A stretch of 64,000 nt of DNA from Diphasiastrum complanatum (GCA_029204225.1 CM055095.1:11131506-11195505); one strand, 5' to 3'. Positions 34,376 through 45,761 are shown, counted from the stretch's first letter. Program-made: numbers and translations. The notes: generated from the letters alone by a model not told the origin.

Positions 34376-35116
34376 TATTGTGCAAACTACTCCCAGAAGG
34401 AAATAGCATGCTAGAGACGAGAGCCGAGGTGCGCAAGATGTTGAATGCAATGGGAATGGACTATACACAACATCATGCTTGTCCAAAAGATTGCATCTTG
34501 TATCGTGGTGAGTACCAAAGACTAACAAATTTTCCTATATGTGAGACTCCTCAATATCGAGATGATTTGCAAGGGTCCGCTATCCCAAGCAAGGTGTTGA
34601 GACATTTTCCAATAATTCCACGATTGCAACAATTGTTTCTTTGCAAATCCCTTGCAAAATTGATAAATTGGCATGCTAGCCACCATTCTTCATATGGGGT
34701 TATGAGAGTACCCTCAGATTCTCCTACATGGAAACACATTGACAAAGAGTATCCATGTTTTGCAAGTGAATCTAGAAACATAAGATTTGGACTTGCAACA
34801 GATGGGGTGAATCCCTTTGGCAAGATGTCAAGCACGTGGTCTACTTGGCCAGTCATTGTTGGTCAACTACAACATTCCACCTTGGCTAACTATAAAAAAA
34901 GGACATCTCATGTTTGCACTTTTAATTCCTGGAAAACACAAAGTAAAAAATATGGATGTCTACCTTGCACTGTTAGTTGAAGAATTGGAGCTATTATGGA
35001 AGGGTGTCCAAGAGTATGACATCTCACGTCCAATACAAGACAACAACTTTTTGTTGTGCACAATTCTAATGTGGACAATGCATGACTATCCAGGATTGGG
35101 TGATTGTTCAGGTGAT
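34376..35116 (+). pseudogene. CACTA transposase core (Transposase_21 family)
   Basis: After an acceptor ATATGCAG at about 34369-34376 the frame reads LCKLLPEGNSML, HACPKDCILYRGEYQ, then VLRHFPIIPRLQQLF, the core of Transposase_21 (PF02992). It goes on through LINWHASHHSS, DSPTWKHIDKEYPCFA, LATDGVNPFGKMSSTWSTWP. A frame change near 34870 leads into MFALLIPGKHKVKNMDVYL and LLCTILMWTMHDYPGLGDCSG. These are the blocks found in order in En/Spm TnpD proteins, which cut and join the element DNA. The single frameshift suggests moderately recent decay. Confidence 0.85.
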
Positions 35117-35228
35117 TAGAATATGAGATCGTCTGCATTTTCTATATATTTATTTTTTCTTTATTCACTATTTATGTTTAATTTTTTGATCTACAAGTAA
35201 CACGAATGGCATTTGATTTCTTGAGGTT

Positions 35229-35465
35229 TTACAACTTCCGGATATCACACGTGTCTCGTTTGTGGACTGAATATTGATGCTCGACACTCACGTCATCTAA
35301 GCAAAGTTGTATATGAAAATCATCGCAAATACTTGCATGAGGATCATTCGTTTCGGCATACACAAAGAAGAGGATTTGGAGGAAAGACGGAAACAGGGAT
35401 GCCTCCCCTAAAGATTCAAGACATATTACCTCCTTGGCTAAGCATATCTTTATCATTTTATCACC
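35229..35465 (+). pseudogene. CACTA transposase, following exon
   Basis: One frame reads SGYHTCLVCGLNIDARHSRH, then KVVYENHRKYL, SFRHTQRRGFGGKTETGMPP. CACTA proteins have here a C-x-x-C knuckle followed by HRRFLP and KxAFxGK-like words. The frame ends near 35478. The next expected part is found only on the other strand, at 31682 and below. Confidence 0.7.
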
Positions 35466-35479
35466 ATACTTGGTAGCAT

Positions 35480-36680
35480 CAATAGTGCTATTGCCTTGAT
35501 TCCTACAATTTTTAATTCTCTTGTTATGCCTCTTAAATTATCCACTTGCATGATGAACTTTTTTTATAACCATCTTCAAGTACTTTAGAGTTGTAGGTAT
35601 GTTCTTGAGACGGAATAATACTTTTTTGAGAACTACTCATCTTAAACATTTTCAGTTAAAATTTGATGCAACTTCTCTTTAATCTCAAATTTTGATCAAG
35701 ATTTTTATATATAATTATGTTGTCATTTTTTGTACTTAGAGAAAGAACTTCTCAACATAAGTGTCACATGTCTAAGCATTATAGGTCATTGATGTTGGCT
35801 TATGCATTAGAAGAAGAATCAGTATAACCATCAAACATTAGAAGGTTATCTAGTTCAAATATAGTTCTATACAAATCATTGATATTGTTAAATCAAATTT
35901 CTTAAAGAATTATTGTTTGTGATCATTTATAGGTAACTTGACATTAGTTTGAGATGAAATAGAATATAGTTTAGGCCTGAGATGATGACACAACATAAAG
36001 AATTGTAAGGGGACATGCTTGTTCATATTTTTCAAATAGAAAGCACTTAATTGTGGTGTCAACTATATGAGCAAAAAATGTTATGGTGTTTTCTGATTGG
36101 AATATTTGTTCTATAAAAATTGAGTCTAATTCAATTGCATTGCAATTTATTCAAGGAGTTAATTCAACTATTTGTAACCGTTTGTAAGTAATTGATTGGT
36201 TCTAATAATTTGCGATAATTTCGTGTGGTATAGTCTTAAAGTGTAAAGTTTTATTCTGGCTTGCTTTGTCAGGCTGTATTCAGTGAACTTTGTCTCTAAA
36301 TTTGTAATAGTTTGTACACCAATAATGAAATCTCGTCTCTACTTTGTGTTGTATTGGTATTTGACGAACTGTCAATCAAAATAGATTTGTAGGATAGCTT
36401 TGATCCTACGCTAAAGCTCAGTAGTATAAATTTGCTTAAATGAAAATTGCAGAAAAAAAAACTGTCCTAAAGATTGCCTACATATAATTGCCTTGGGACT
36501 CTTTAAAGCAGGAGAGCTATATGCAAGGAGTACCTGAAACCAGCTGAAATGCAAACTTGACTTTAAAAAGCAGTTACATCTTTGTATCCAATTATAAGTT
36601 TATATCTTATCATAGAAAATTGCACCCTTCGACAAGGAGTATTTTCAGTTACTCTTACATACAAACTTGCTCTCCAAAAA
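35480..36680. other. AT-rich spacer without recognised genes
   Basis: No supported coding or RNA feature was seen. Confidence 0.4.
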
Positions 36681-36692
36681 AAATAAAGTTTT

Positions 36693-37349
36693 TCAAGCTT
36701 CTTGGGGCATTGACATTGCATCAAATACATATGTATGACGACTTGAAAAATTTCTTCCCCAATATTGTTCACAAACCCGTTTTACAGCATCACGTCTTGC
36801 CATTTGACAGCGACGACGTGTACAACAACCTATCATCGATAGTGAAGCTACGTCCGTTTTTCCGCATATCCTTTTCGTTTTGGTATTTTTCAAGCAAATG
36901 CTTTGTATAATTTCATCCGATATTTCATGATGGTGTCTCTTTGAATTCTTCATCGGTGGAAAGTTGTCTTGTGGTTTGGTTGTATCCAAAGAAATATGAA
37001 ATTCCACAAAGTCAATACAGTCATTGATTTTCCCATTGAATTGCTGAAGATATAGCATTAGAAGATCGTTATTATTCACCAAATCATTTTTACCTTGCAA
37101 TGTACATTTTTTGATGTCACATAGCCTCCATATTGTGAAACTTCCCAAGGCCTCGTCTATTGTTTCTATCCAATTAGATGGAAAGGGAAGTTCTTTTCTT
37201 GGCGTAACCACCTTTTCAACGTGTATTGAAGCACGACCTTCACCAATCACAATACCCTGACACATATTATTTGGATCAAGGGAAAAGATTGTTCCAGTAG
37301 CGACATCACATCCTTGCAAGCTTATAACTACTTTGTCTCCCTTCTGAAG
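36693..37349 (-). CDS. TNP1/En-Spm-like protein fragment (Transposase_23 type) with Cys-rich tail
   Basis: An exon beginning at about 37349, just after an acceptor TTTCATGCAG, stays open for about 218 codons to a stop at 36693. Its first part (KGDKVVISLQGCDVATGTIF, later LPFPSNWIETIDEALGSF) matches the C-terminal TNP1 pattern of CACTA elements: variable-A-x-G-T-I, then LP-x-P, then T-x-x-x-A-x-G-S-F. The second half has a basic stretch and a motif CCTRRRC followed by EQYWGRNFSSRHTYVFD, which looks like a separate zinc-binding-like domain. The longer apparent N-terminus MTLLFLLLFMQ is intron sequence. Function is probably DNA binding for CACTA transposition, inferred only. Confidence 0.5.
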   Translation of the reverse strand, partial: LQKGDKVVISLQGCDVATGTIFSLDPNNMCQGIVIGEGRASIHVEKVVTPRKELPFPSNWIETIDEALGSFTIWRLCDIKKCTLQGKNDLVNNNDLLMLYLQQFNGKINDCIDFVEFHISLDTTKPQDNFPPMKNSKRHHHEISDEIIQSICLKNTKTKRICGKTDVASLSMIGCCTRRRCQMARRDAVKRVCEQYWGRNFSSRHTYVFDAMSMPQEA

Positions 37350-37850
37350 CTGCATGAAAAGTAATAGGAATAACAAGGTCAAAGAAAACCTTTTTGACTA
37401 TTAATGTCCATCACGTAAGTTACACGTAAAAAACAAATAGGAGTCAAAAGTGTTAATTTAAATAGCAATTTCAAGGAGTTGATTTTTTAAGACAAAAATA
37501 ATTCAAACAAGGACTACTTTTCATATTTATCCACTAAAAAATTTCTCAGGTTGGAGGCATGGTTCATAGAAAGGACTACTTTTAAAGTCATTCTCTTAGT
37601 TATGCAACTTTAAAAGTACATGGTGTACTTTTAAAGTCGCATAGCTAAAAGAATGACAAAGCAAAAACAATTTACAAGTTTTGATGTGTACAACATATGC
37701 TATATGAATTAGTTAGAGATTATTTTTTTTTCTCAATCTCAAGTTAGCCAAAACATTAGAAGTACACCATGTTTCCAAGACATAAAAGACATGAGTTGAA
37801 GTCATGTCTTTGCCAGAAAAAGTTTCAAAGGAAAATCCAAAACATGACAT

Positions 37851-38725
37851 CAACTCGAGAACTTTTTGAGTTGAAGGCAAGCTTTGTAACTATTTTTCAA
37901 ATTTTTGAAAGTAAAATTCCAAAAGTTCACTCGCTTCAACTCAAGAATTTCTCGAGTTGGTGTCCTAGTTGTGCTTTTGATTTTTTTTTTCTGAGCAGAA
38001 GAAAAAAAACAACATTCTTAAATAGTAACCAAGAAGTATGCCGATCTGAAGTCCAATACTTTTTAGGTTTCATGTTCCCGTTGCAACGTCTAAAAACTCT
38101 AATATAAAACAAAATACTTAAATAGTGATAAATAAGTGTAACATTATATTAACTCGAGATATTCTCGAGTTAGAACTTGAATAGAGAAATTATAGAATTC
38201 CAAATTTTTTATTATTGGTAATGAAGTGAGCCTGTACTTCAACTCAAAGTTTTGAAGTTAGGTGCCTCACATGCAATCATTCACTTTAACAAAAGCTCAT
38301 AAAAGTCAAATTATAATATAGTGAAAGAGGAGTTAATTACACGACATCATGCATTTCCAAAGAAATTAATATAGAATAGATTATGAAAGTATTGGCAACT
38401 GACTATGCAATAACTTAATATTGAAAAGTTCTAAAGCTGCGCTTTACTTCAAGTAGTGTACGTATGAAATCTTCATAGAAACTAACATGTAAATTTGTGT
38501 CATGAACTGACATGACTTTTAGCTCGAGAAGTTTTTGAGTTCAAGGTTCTAGACTGTCATACTTATAAAGCTTTCTATTTTTTATGGAGTTTCCTTAATG
38601 AAGTTCTTGAGTTAGGATTAACTTGCAATATGCACATAATTTCTTTTTTGATAGAAAATGACGTCTTCATGGCAGATTAGTAAAGCAATATAAAATGCAC
38701 TCAACTCGAGAAGTTTTCAAGTTAA
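37851..38725. promoter_or_regulatory. Array of about 22-bp palindromes (CAACTCGAGAA-type)
   Basis: Related imperfect palindromes with consensus near CAACTCGAGAA-N-TTCTCGAGTTG occur at about 37851, 37937, 38150, 38240, 38520 and 38702, with a half unit near 38598. Most are followed by a short G-rich word (AAGGCAAG, GTGTCCTAG, AGGTGCC). They lie upstream of the minus-strand TNP1-like gene. Subterminal transposase-binding repeats of a CACTA element are the most natural reading; this is inference. Confidence 0.6.
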
Positions 38726-39119
38726 AGGTTTCATTGGAAATGTGATATTATATTAAAGAAAATGATTTCTTAACAAATATAATTTAAAACATTAGAAATG
38801 TGATATTATATTAAAGAAAAGAATGTTCACATAACAATAAAAAGAAGAATCTGAAACTTTTCTTGAGTAGTAATGACATCATAGTGCATACATGCTATTC
38901 AAACTTCATTTGAGTTTAAGTAAAATTAAACATGTTGTTTAGCCCTTGTATAGATATAGACATTCACATATAGTCTTTCTTGGTATGAAGACATTGCTGT
39001 CATTTGACATTATCCTACAAAAAGCCATACAAAAGTTCAAAAGATATTGGCATTATTCAAATCAGATAATTGAAGCAAGACGACGCCACAAGATTTGATC
39101 ATGTTCGCATCTATACAAT

Positions 39120-40430
39120 TTACCTTCGATCACCTGAAAGGCCCATGATCACCAAATCAATTGACAACGTTGAGATTTCTATCACCGGTACGGGTGCCTG
39201 TTGTTCATGAGCATTCATCCCGCCAGCATTTTGTTGCACAACATTTTGATCATTGAAACGATTACTAAGCCATGGTGGTGGCAATCCTCTTTCTAGATTC
39301 ACGACACAGTGCTGATGGTATGGCCACACAGCTGAAATAACAGTGACCCCTTTGACTGCAAAAATTGCAAATATCATCTGGCAGATCTGGTCGATAATGC
39401 ACTTGTCGTTGAAATGGTCGTGGCTGCATTTGATATGGGGGGTCTTGATACGACTACATTTGTGGTGACATTGGTTGTAGTTGTGGTTGCTGATATTGAG
39501 GCTGTTGCATTTGCGGTTGTTGCATTTGTGGTTGTTATGGTTGGTGTGCTTGGACTGCAAATGCTCCAGCAGATCTTACTGCTTGTATTTGTCCAGTGGT
39601 TGTATGCATTAGAAATCAGACAATATCGGGTACTATGAGGACATTCACTGATATAATGTCCTCCTTGATTATAGTTCCAGCAAAAAAGGATATTCCCTTG
39701 TTGAAACTCCATAGTAACGGCCTCTTTTGTGACTGCTGGTAATGACTAACTAGCTTTCCCCTTCTGCTTATGCTTCTTAGACCATTTCCCATCACATGAA
39801 GAAGTTGAATTCTCTTCCGAGCTCGAGGAATCATCTGATTCCGAACCTGTATCCATATCAGAATCAAAATCAGACGAGTCATCCTGCCAATGATGTCGAC
39901 GCTGTCGTCGATACTTCTTCCTAGTTTCTTCTTCCTCTAACTGTCTTGCAGCATCCACAATATGTTCCAGGCCTTGACTATGTAGCGAAGTAGTTCCTCG
40001 TCGAAGAACCTTATGTAGTCCATGATGAAAATACTTGATGCATTTAGCATATGTGAGTGGCTCTTGTAATCTCTTCTCTATCACCTTAAAACATTGAACT
40101 TTAGATAATACATCCTCCTTCCATTTCTGCTTGATCGCTTGCACTTTATCTAGTATTTCTTCATCCTCATGTTCCTTCCAATACCTTTTCAGAAATGCCC
40201 TTCGTAATTCATCCCAGCTCCAAAACTCTTGCAACCCATACTGTGAATACCACTGTAAAGCATTCTCTCTCAACGTGGTTGGAAATAATTCGAATTTTCG
40301 AATGTCTTCCATTTCACGATTTGCCTGACAAACCACCAGGAACTGGTGAATGTGCATGTCAGGTCATCATGCTTCTTACCTTTAAAACACTAGAATATAG
40401 TCGCCTGAGTCCGGCCTATTGAGGCAGCCT
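39120..40430 (-). pseudogene. Ty3/gypsy gag, broken
   Basis: The frame from 40357 encodes a retrotransposon gag domain (PF03732 type): LFPTTLRENALQWYSQYGLQ, WDELRRAFLKRYW and IKQKWKEDVLSKVQCFKVIE. It goes on to a Ser/Asp-rich basic tail and a stop at 39746. Upstream, the end of the preceding frame (FKGKKHDD) is one base out of register near 40362. Downstream two knuckles are seen in other frames. One reads CWNYNQGGHYISEC (about 39690-39650), where the second Cys is Tyr. The other is a proper CNFCSQRGHCYFSC (about 39370-39328). No protease or pol follows. Gag forms the particle shell and binds RNA in this family. Confidence 0.8.
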
Positions 40431-40439
40431 CCATTTCGT

Positions 40440-41919
40440 GTAGGATCGTATAATTTTCCAAACTGAGCAACCAGCACCAGTAGACATTACAGGAAACTCC
40501 ACTTCCTCCTCTGCTAACTCTACCCACAATTCAAATTCAATTCAAATTCGTTCTACTCCAGAATATGCACCACAAAGAATTGGTTCCGACAATGGAACCA
40601 AAAAGGTGTTAGGGGTGTGTTTTTATCCCTTAACTGCCTATTCCTAATTACGACAACAGAACCCCTAGACTAGCAAGAGTTTATCACTGAGAATCTCTCC
40701 TAATGTTAACTACCATTTAAGAGATTGTAAAATACATTAACTCAATATACATACAACTTGTCTGATCGGAGTTATCGAAGAAGACATCTACATGGTAAGG
40801 ACAACACTTTGTAACAATAAGGTGTAGGTGGTTAATAGCATCCACTCATTATTGATTTTGACATACACATAAGCCTTGACCCTGAATCCCTTGTTAGCTG
40901 CTACTATAGTCAGATCTTCAATGTGCAAGTTTGAGAGTAATATTATAAAGGCTACAGTTTCTATGGTTGTTTAACCCTAGAACCTTAGTATTGGGCAATA
41001 TCTATGTGGATATATGATATGAGCCATGTTCATTTTGTCATTGAAGAATTCTCTAAATTGTCATGAAGATTCAGTTCAAAGGACAAATTTAGAATATATA
41101 TATTTATAATCACCATCATCCAAGAGTAAAGATTCAAATTTATGATTTCCAATAGCTTTTTAGTATTTGATATATGCTCGACTTGTTGGGATGAGCATGA
41201 TGATAATATTGTTCATAGATTTCAATGTACATTGTATTCTTTGGAATGAGCCTTTTGATATTTAAGTATCATGCTTAAGTTTGTTAAAATATTGTTCTGG
41301 GATATTGATGAGATTGAATTTATCTTGATTTTTACATAATGACAATTATTCCATCCAAATTTTTGAGTTGATGCATTTCATGTGCTTAATGGCAAGACCT
41401 TTCATGTTCATGGTAGGCCTTTGGATGTTATGTTAGTCTTCAATTCTCAAATATGTTGTTTTCCCATGGGGACATGACTCTTGGTAATTATTGTCTTTAA
41501 ATCTTAAGATTCGACCTTTAGACTCTTGTGGAGGATGCCCTTCATTTGAGAGGCTTATGCTCCTAAATGTAGGAGATTATGTGTCTTGGGTAGGTGTTGA
41601 GTCATAGGAGGTGCAATATTGAATTGCAGAGGATGTTATTGCTAAAATGTTGAATGGGCTCCCACTCACGTTCACGGCATGCTTCCCTGACAATAGTACC
41701 GAAGAGGGACCTATGATTTTATTTTCCAATGTTATCTATTTTAAATGTTCATGGATTAATGGACTTGGATTATGTAATGTTAGCCCCATGATAATACATG
41801 ACAACATTTGCAATGTGGGCCTCCGACAAATTTCTTGAAATTTTATACTTTATTGATTTTCAACATGTGGATGTCCCTTCATACGAATTCCAAAAACAAA
41901 CGTTTAGTGGTCGAGAAAC
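40440..41919. other. No gene recognised; target region of element E
   Basis: No supported feature was seen. The expected 5' leader and LTR of the gypsy remnant were not recognised. The last five bases (TATGG) are the target duplication of element E. Confidence 0.4.
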
Positions 41920-41924
41920 TATGG

Positions 41925-43169
41925 TGTTGTAAAGCTACCTTTACAAGCTTTACTTGCGGCGCCATCGGCGCCAGCTATGTCCCCGGCGCCAGCAGCGCCC
42001 CTGCTGCTCCCGGCGCCAATGGCGCCGGCGCCGCTCCCGGCGCCACTGTGACCAGAATCCAGCCGGCGCCAAGTTCCTATGGCTGAAAATCTTTGATCGG
42101 TTCTAGCGAAGTCCAGAGAGCTCAGATCGATGTGCAATCACCTCACACGATCTAGGCATGATTAAAGGAAGCCTGGGGATCAATAAAATCTAGAGAGATA
42201 AAATGACTTTCTAGAAAGAGAAAATCCTAGAGAGAGAAAAACGTGCTTTACCAGCTTGGGTAGAGTGCTTGGTATGAGGGGGGGTGCCGAATCACACCAA
42301 TACTATAGGGGAGTGCGGGTTGCGACTCAGGGCGAGCTCCAACCAAGTCTCAGCCTCCCTTGCTGGAATGTTGTCATGGCTCTCGCCTTGGCATGCTAGC
42401 GCCCCGGAGACTAGGGTCGGTCACACACTTGAAATGTAACCTTCTCAGATTTATCAATAAAGTGGGATTTTCCTCAAACTGACTCTGATTACCTTCTGGG
42501 TTTCAGTGTTCGGTAAAAGCGCCAGTTGTAAGGCCGCTTTCCAAATTTTTAATTTGGCACATAGCTGAGGGTCGTATCCCGGGACGCCAGCGGTATGCCG
42601 TCGGGACCATTCGGTCTGTGGCGCCAGCGGTATGCTGTCGGGACCATTTGGTCCAGGAACTGGTTGTTTCCATATCTGTCGCGGCTTGTGGTTCTGAGTG
42701 TTCCTTGCATGAACGTGAATGGGTTAAGCTCTTGGGGAACGGGCTCTAACCTGTCGGCTGAGTTGGATGGCTTGCTTGGGTGGATGTTACCTGTTTATGG
42801 CTGTCCAGTCTGGCGTGGCGCCAGGTTGGCTTCCAGCGCTCGTGACGAAGCTTTCAGTTGGTTAAGTCTGATGTAAGTCAGACCGCTTGCTTGGAATGGA
42901 TGTTACTCGTTTGTAACGAAGCTTCGAGTTGGTTAAGTTTGATGTATGTCGGGCGGCTTGCTTGGAGGGAAGTCACCCACATCGGGACCCCCGATCTGGC
43001 ATGGCGCCAGGTTGGATCTCAATGTTGGTTTTCGGAACTTCATGTTGGTTAAGTCTGATCGTTGTTGGCGAGTTGGCTGCTTGTATGTCAAGTGGGTTTG
43101 GATGGCAAGAGTTGAAGGCTGGGAAGCTAAGTCGTGGTTCCCGGCTCCCTTTGGGGTGCCTGCGCTACA
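41925..43169 (+). repeat. 5' LTR of element E
   Basis: Starts TGTTGTAAAG and ends GCGCTACA. Near its start are eight GGCGCC palindromes in about 115 bases. AATAAA at about 42462 is a likely polyadenylation signal. Open frames inside it (such as 42595-42876) are repeated in both LTRs and have no protein-like features. Confidence 0.95.
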
Positions 43170-43171
43170 TG

Positions 43172-43182
43172 TGGTATCAGAG
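43172..43182 (+). other. Primer binding site of element E
   Basis: TGGTATCAGAG begins two bases after the LTR end, complementary to initiator tRNA-Met. Confidence 0.9.
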
Positions 43183-43259
43183 CCGACTGGCCGGTCAGCT
43201 ATGCGGATCTCACGGAAATGGCCACGGTTTGGGGTTCATCAAGACAACTGTTGTGCAAG

Positions 43260-43647
43260 GTGCTGCCCATAGTGTAAGCACGGGTGCGTCCACGGTCGGG
43301 GTGGTCGGCAGAACGGGGGACTTGATGAGTCAAAGTGCTGCCCTTGAGGTGTAAGCACGGTCAGTTCTCGCGGTTCGGGCCTGGCGCTGTCTGCACGTAG
43401 GACGGATGAGGCAAAGTGCTGCCTAGGGAGGTGAAAGCACGGTCTGTACCTTGTGGGGTGCGGGGCGACATATTCGAACTGTACGGGTTAACCATTGATA
43501 CAGAGATGCTGCTCGAATTCGGGTGTAAAGCACGGGTGGTTAGCTGCCGGTGCGGGATAGCTGCCGATCGTTTAGCTATAAGGGCTATCGACCAAAAAGT
43601 GGTGGGGCGTGACTGAGGCAATGTGCTGCTTAATGGTGAAAGCACGG
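43260..43647 (+). repeat. Five-fold hairpin array in the leader of element E
   Basis: Five units of the form GTGCTGCC, a short spacer, then GTGTAAGCACGG lie at 43260-43283, 43335-43360, 43416-43442, 43505-43535 and 43623-43647. In units 1, 2, 3 and 5 GTGCT can pair with AGCAC; unit 4 has ATGCT. The loops differ in sequence while the stems are kept. They lie in the leader just after the primer site, where packaging or dimerisation signals of retroelement RNA are found. Confidence 0.7.
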
Positions 43648-45745
43648 ATAGTTGGAGGGGTGTCCTATGTGGGCTGATTCTGTGATCGATTTGTATGGGC
43701 GCGGCCAGGCAAAGGTCCGTTGGCAGGACCATCTCAAAGGGGGACCTTGCCTTTGTTACTTGTTAGTAAACCTGCCTGAGTGTCTTACTTGTACGTATTC
43801 GTGGTGAGTCTTAGTACTCGTGCTTTGCCTGGTTTGCATGATTGCTTGTGATACAAGGAGCTGATGGCTCGAGAAGGAACCTTTTCTTTTGAAGGCTGAT
43901 ACCATTAAACAAAGAGGACTACAGAATCTGTGGGGCGGATTTGAAGTTCAAGTACTCACACGTGAACGACAACGAAACGACTCAATGTTTACAAAGGATG
44001 GATGGCTAGCCTGTTTCTTGGGTTAGTTTCATTTGCAACAACGCCCACCAGACGCAAGCAGGAAGTCAAAAGTTGGAAAGGGCCATTTCAGGGGAGATCT
44101 TCTATGGAGCAGTTGGTCTTCATTTTGGGACGGCCACCTTCGGAACTGAAACTCACTGAGCATGGGCGATATCCAGAATCTGTGCGGCGGATTTGCAGTT
44201 CAAGTACTCGCACGTGAACGACAACGAAATGACTCAATGTTTGCAAAGGATGGATGACTAGCCTGTTTCTTGGGTTAGTTTCATTTGCGACAACGCCCAC
44301 CAGACGCAAGCAGGAAGTCAAAAGTTGGAAAGGGCAATTTCAGGGGAGATCTTCTATAGCAGTTGGTCTTCATTTTGGGACGGCCACCTTCGGAACTGAA
44401 ACTCACTGAGCATGGGTGATATCCAGTATCAGTTGGGTTTTTCCTCAAAGGGGAAAAAGACTAGGATCCTCTTCAGAGATTGGCAACAAGTTGGATCGAG
44501 CCATAATCCTAGCCGATGGGAAGCAAAGTGTTGGAAAGGCTTTTTGTCCGAAGAACTCTACTCTAAAGTCCGATCAGCTGATTTATTAAGTGGAGGGGAA
44601 CTATCACACACACCTCTCTCTTGGGGCAAATTTTGAATTAAAGTTGATCAAAATGGGGGCAAATTCAAGGTGACCTAGCCATACTCACACGAGGAGACTG
44701 GCGAACTTTGGACCTAATAAGTTGACAAGTTTTTGTTGTGGAAAGGAAAGTTTGTTATAGGCTTTCTCTGGACCAGCAATGATGAGGAAACATATGAGTA
44801 CGCTGGCTTGTGTTACGTGTAAGGCAGCTGATCAATGAAGGAACTGTGAAAGTTGAGTCTTGCATGAGAGACTTGGTATTTCGAACGGACGCTAAGGGAC
44901 AGTTCGCGTTGAGATCGGATTAGTGCAAACTCTGGGTGCATGTTTCTGATTCAAAGAGAGCTACTTGAAGCCAAGCTCGATGTACACTTCTTGTTTTGAC
45001 TGTGAGGCAACTGACCAGTGATGGAATTGTGAAAGTCAAGTTTTGCGCGACGGACATGGTGCTTCAAACAAACGCGAAGAGATAGTTCGGATGCGGATCA
45101 AACTGGTGCGACCCTTTGGCTTTCCACGAGGTCAATGGTTACATTTGGGCTGATTCAAAGAGCTACTTCAAGCTAAGTGAGAGGTGCATTGCGGAGTACT
45201 CAATCTTTGCCTACCTTAAAGAGCCAAGATGGAAAAGTATCAAGATCAGGCTTGGACAAGGAGAGAAATCAAGGTGCAGAAGCAACAAGGCACGAAGTGG
45301 ACCATAAAGTGAGCAATCAAACGATAAATCCTTCGGCTCAGGGAGCCTTGATACCTGTGCGGAACTGAACAAACCTGGAGCTCAGGGAGCTCAACACAAA
45401 AGTGCATCAAGGACAAATCAGGAGCTCAAAGGAGTTCCAAAGTCGAAAGTCAGAAGCGACAGGGGCGAACTTTTCAAAGAAAGGCCTCTGTCACCAGTTA
45501 ATAAGGTTCTCGGGTTTTACGAAAGCGATATCAAATCTACGCTTTTCCCAGACAAAGATATATTTTCAAGTTATGTAATATTTCAGTACAAAGAGCTGAG
45601 CCTCCGACTTGTGGTGTGCCAGGTTCAATGTTAATAAAAAGTGGCCAGTAAATTGAGTACTGTGCCTAGTAGCTTAAATGTATAGTCATTTTAATTGGGA
45701 GACACCTTTACTTTAATCTGACATCTGATGAGGACATCAGATTTT
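43648..45745 (+). other. Interior of element E without retroviral genes
   Basis: Apart from the tandem duplication, the interior holds only short frames with no gag-pol motifs. It probably serves as RNA for copying by another element's proteins. Confidence 0.7.
43921..44421 (+). repeat. Tandem duplication of about 250 bp inside element E
   Basis: 43921-44169 and 44170-44421 are near-identical direct copies, starting CAGAATCTGTG and ending with CACTGAGCATGGG. The second lacks a few bases near 44355. No protein is encoded. Confidence 0.8.
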
Positions 45746-45761
45746 ATAAAGGTGGGGTGGA
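45746..45761 (+). other. Polypurine tract of element E
   Basis: AAAGGTGGGGTGGA lies directly before the 3' LTR. Confidence 0.85.

Noticed and set aside
37350-37382. Hydrophobic N-terminus MTLLFLLLFMQ as a signal peptide
   Set aside because: It ends exactly at a splice acceptor (TTTCATGCAG), so it is intron sequence.
37851-38725. Heat-shock elements
   Set aside because: GAA and TTC blocks are spaced by one base inside the palindromes, not the two-base spacing of alternating nGAAn units.
42595-43354. Several overlapping open frames of 64-141 codons, repeated at 46432-47113
   Set aside because: They lie in the LTRs or leader of element E, where high GC leaves frames open; no protein-like motif is seen and frames overlap each other.
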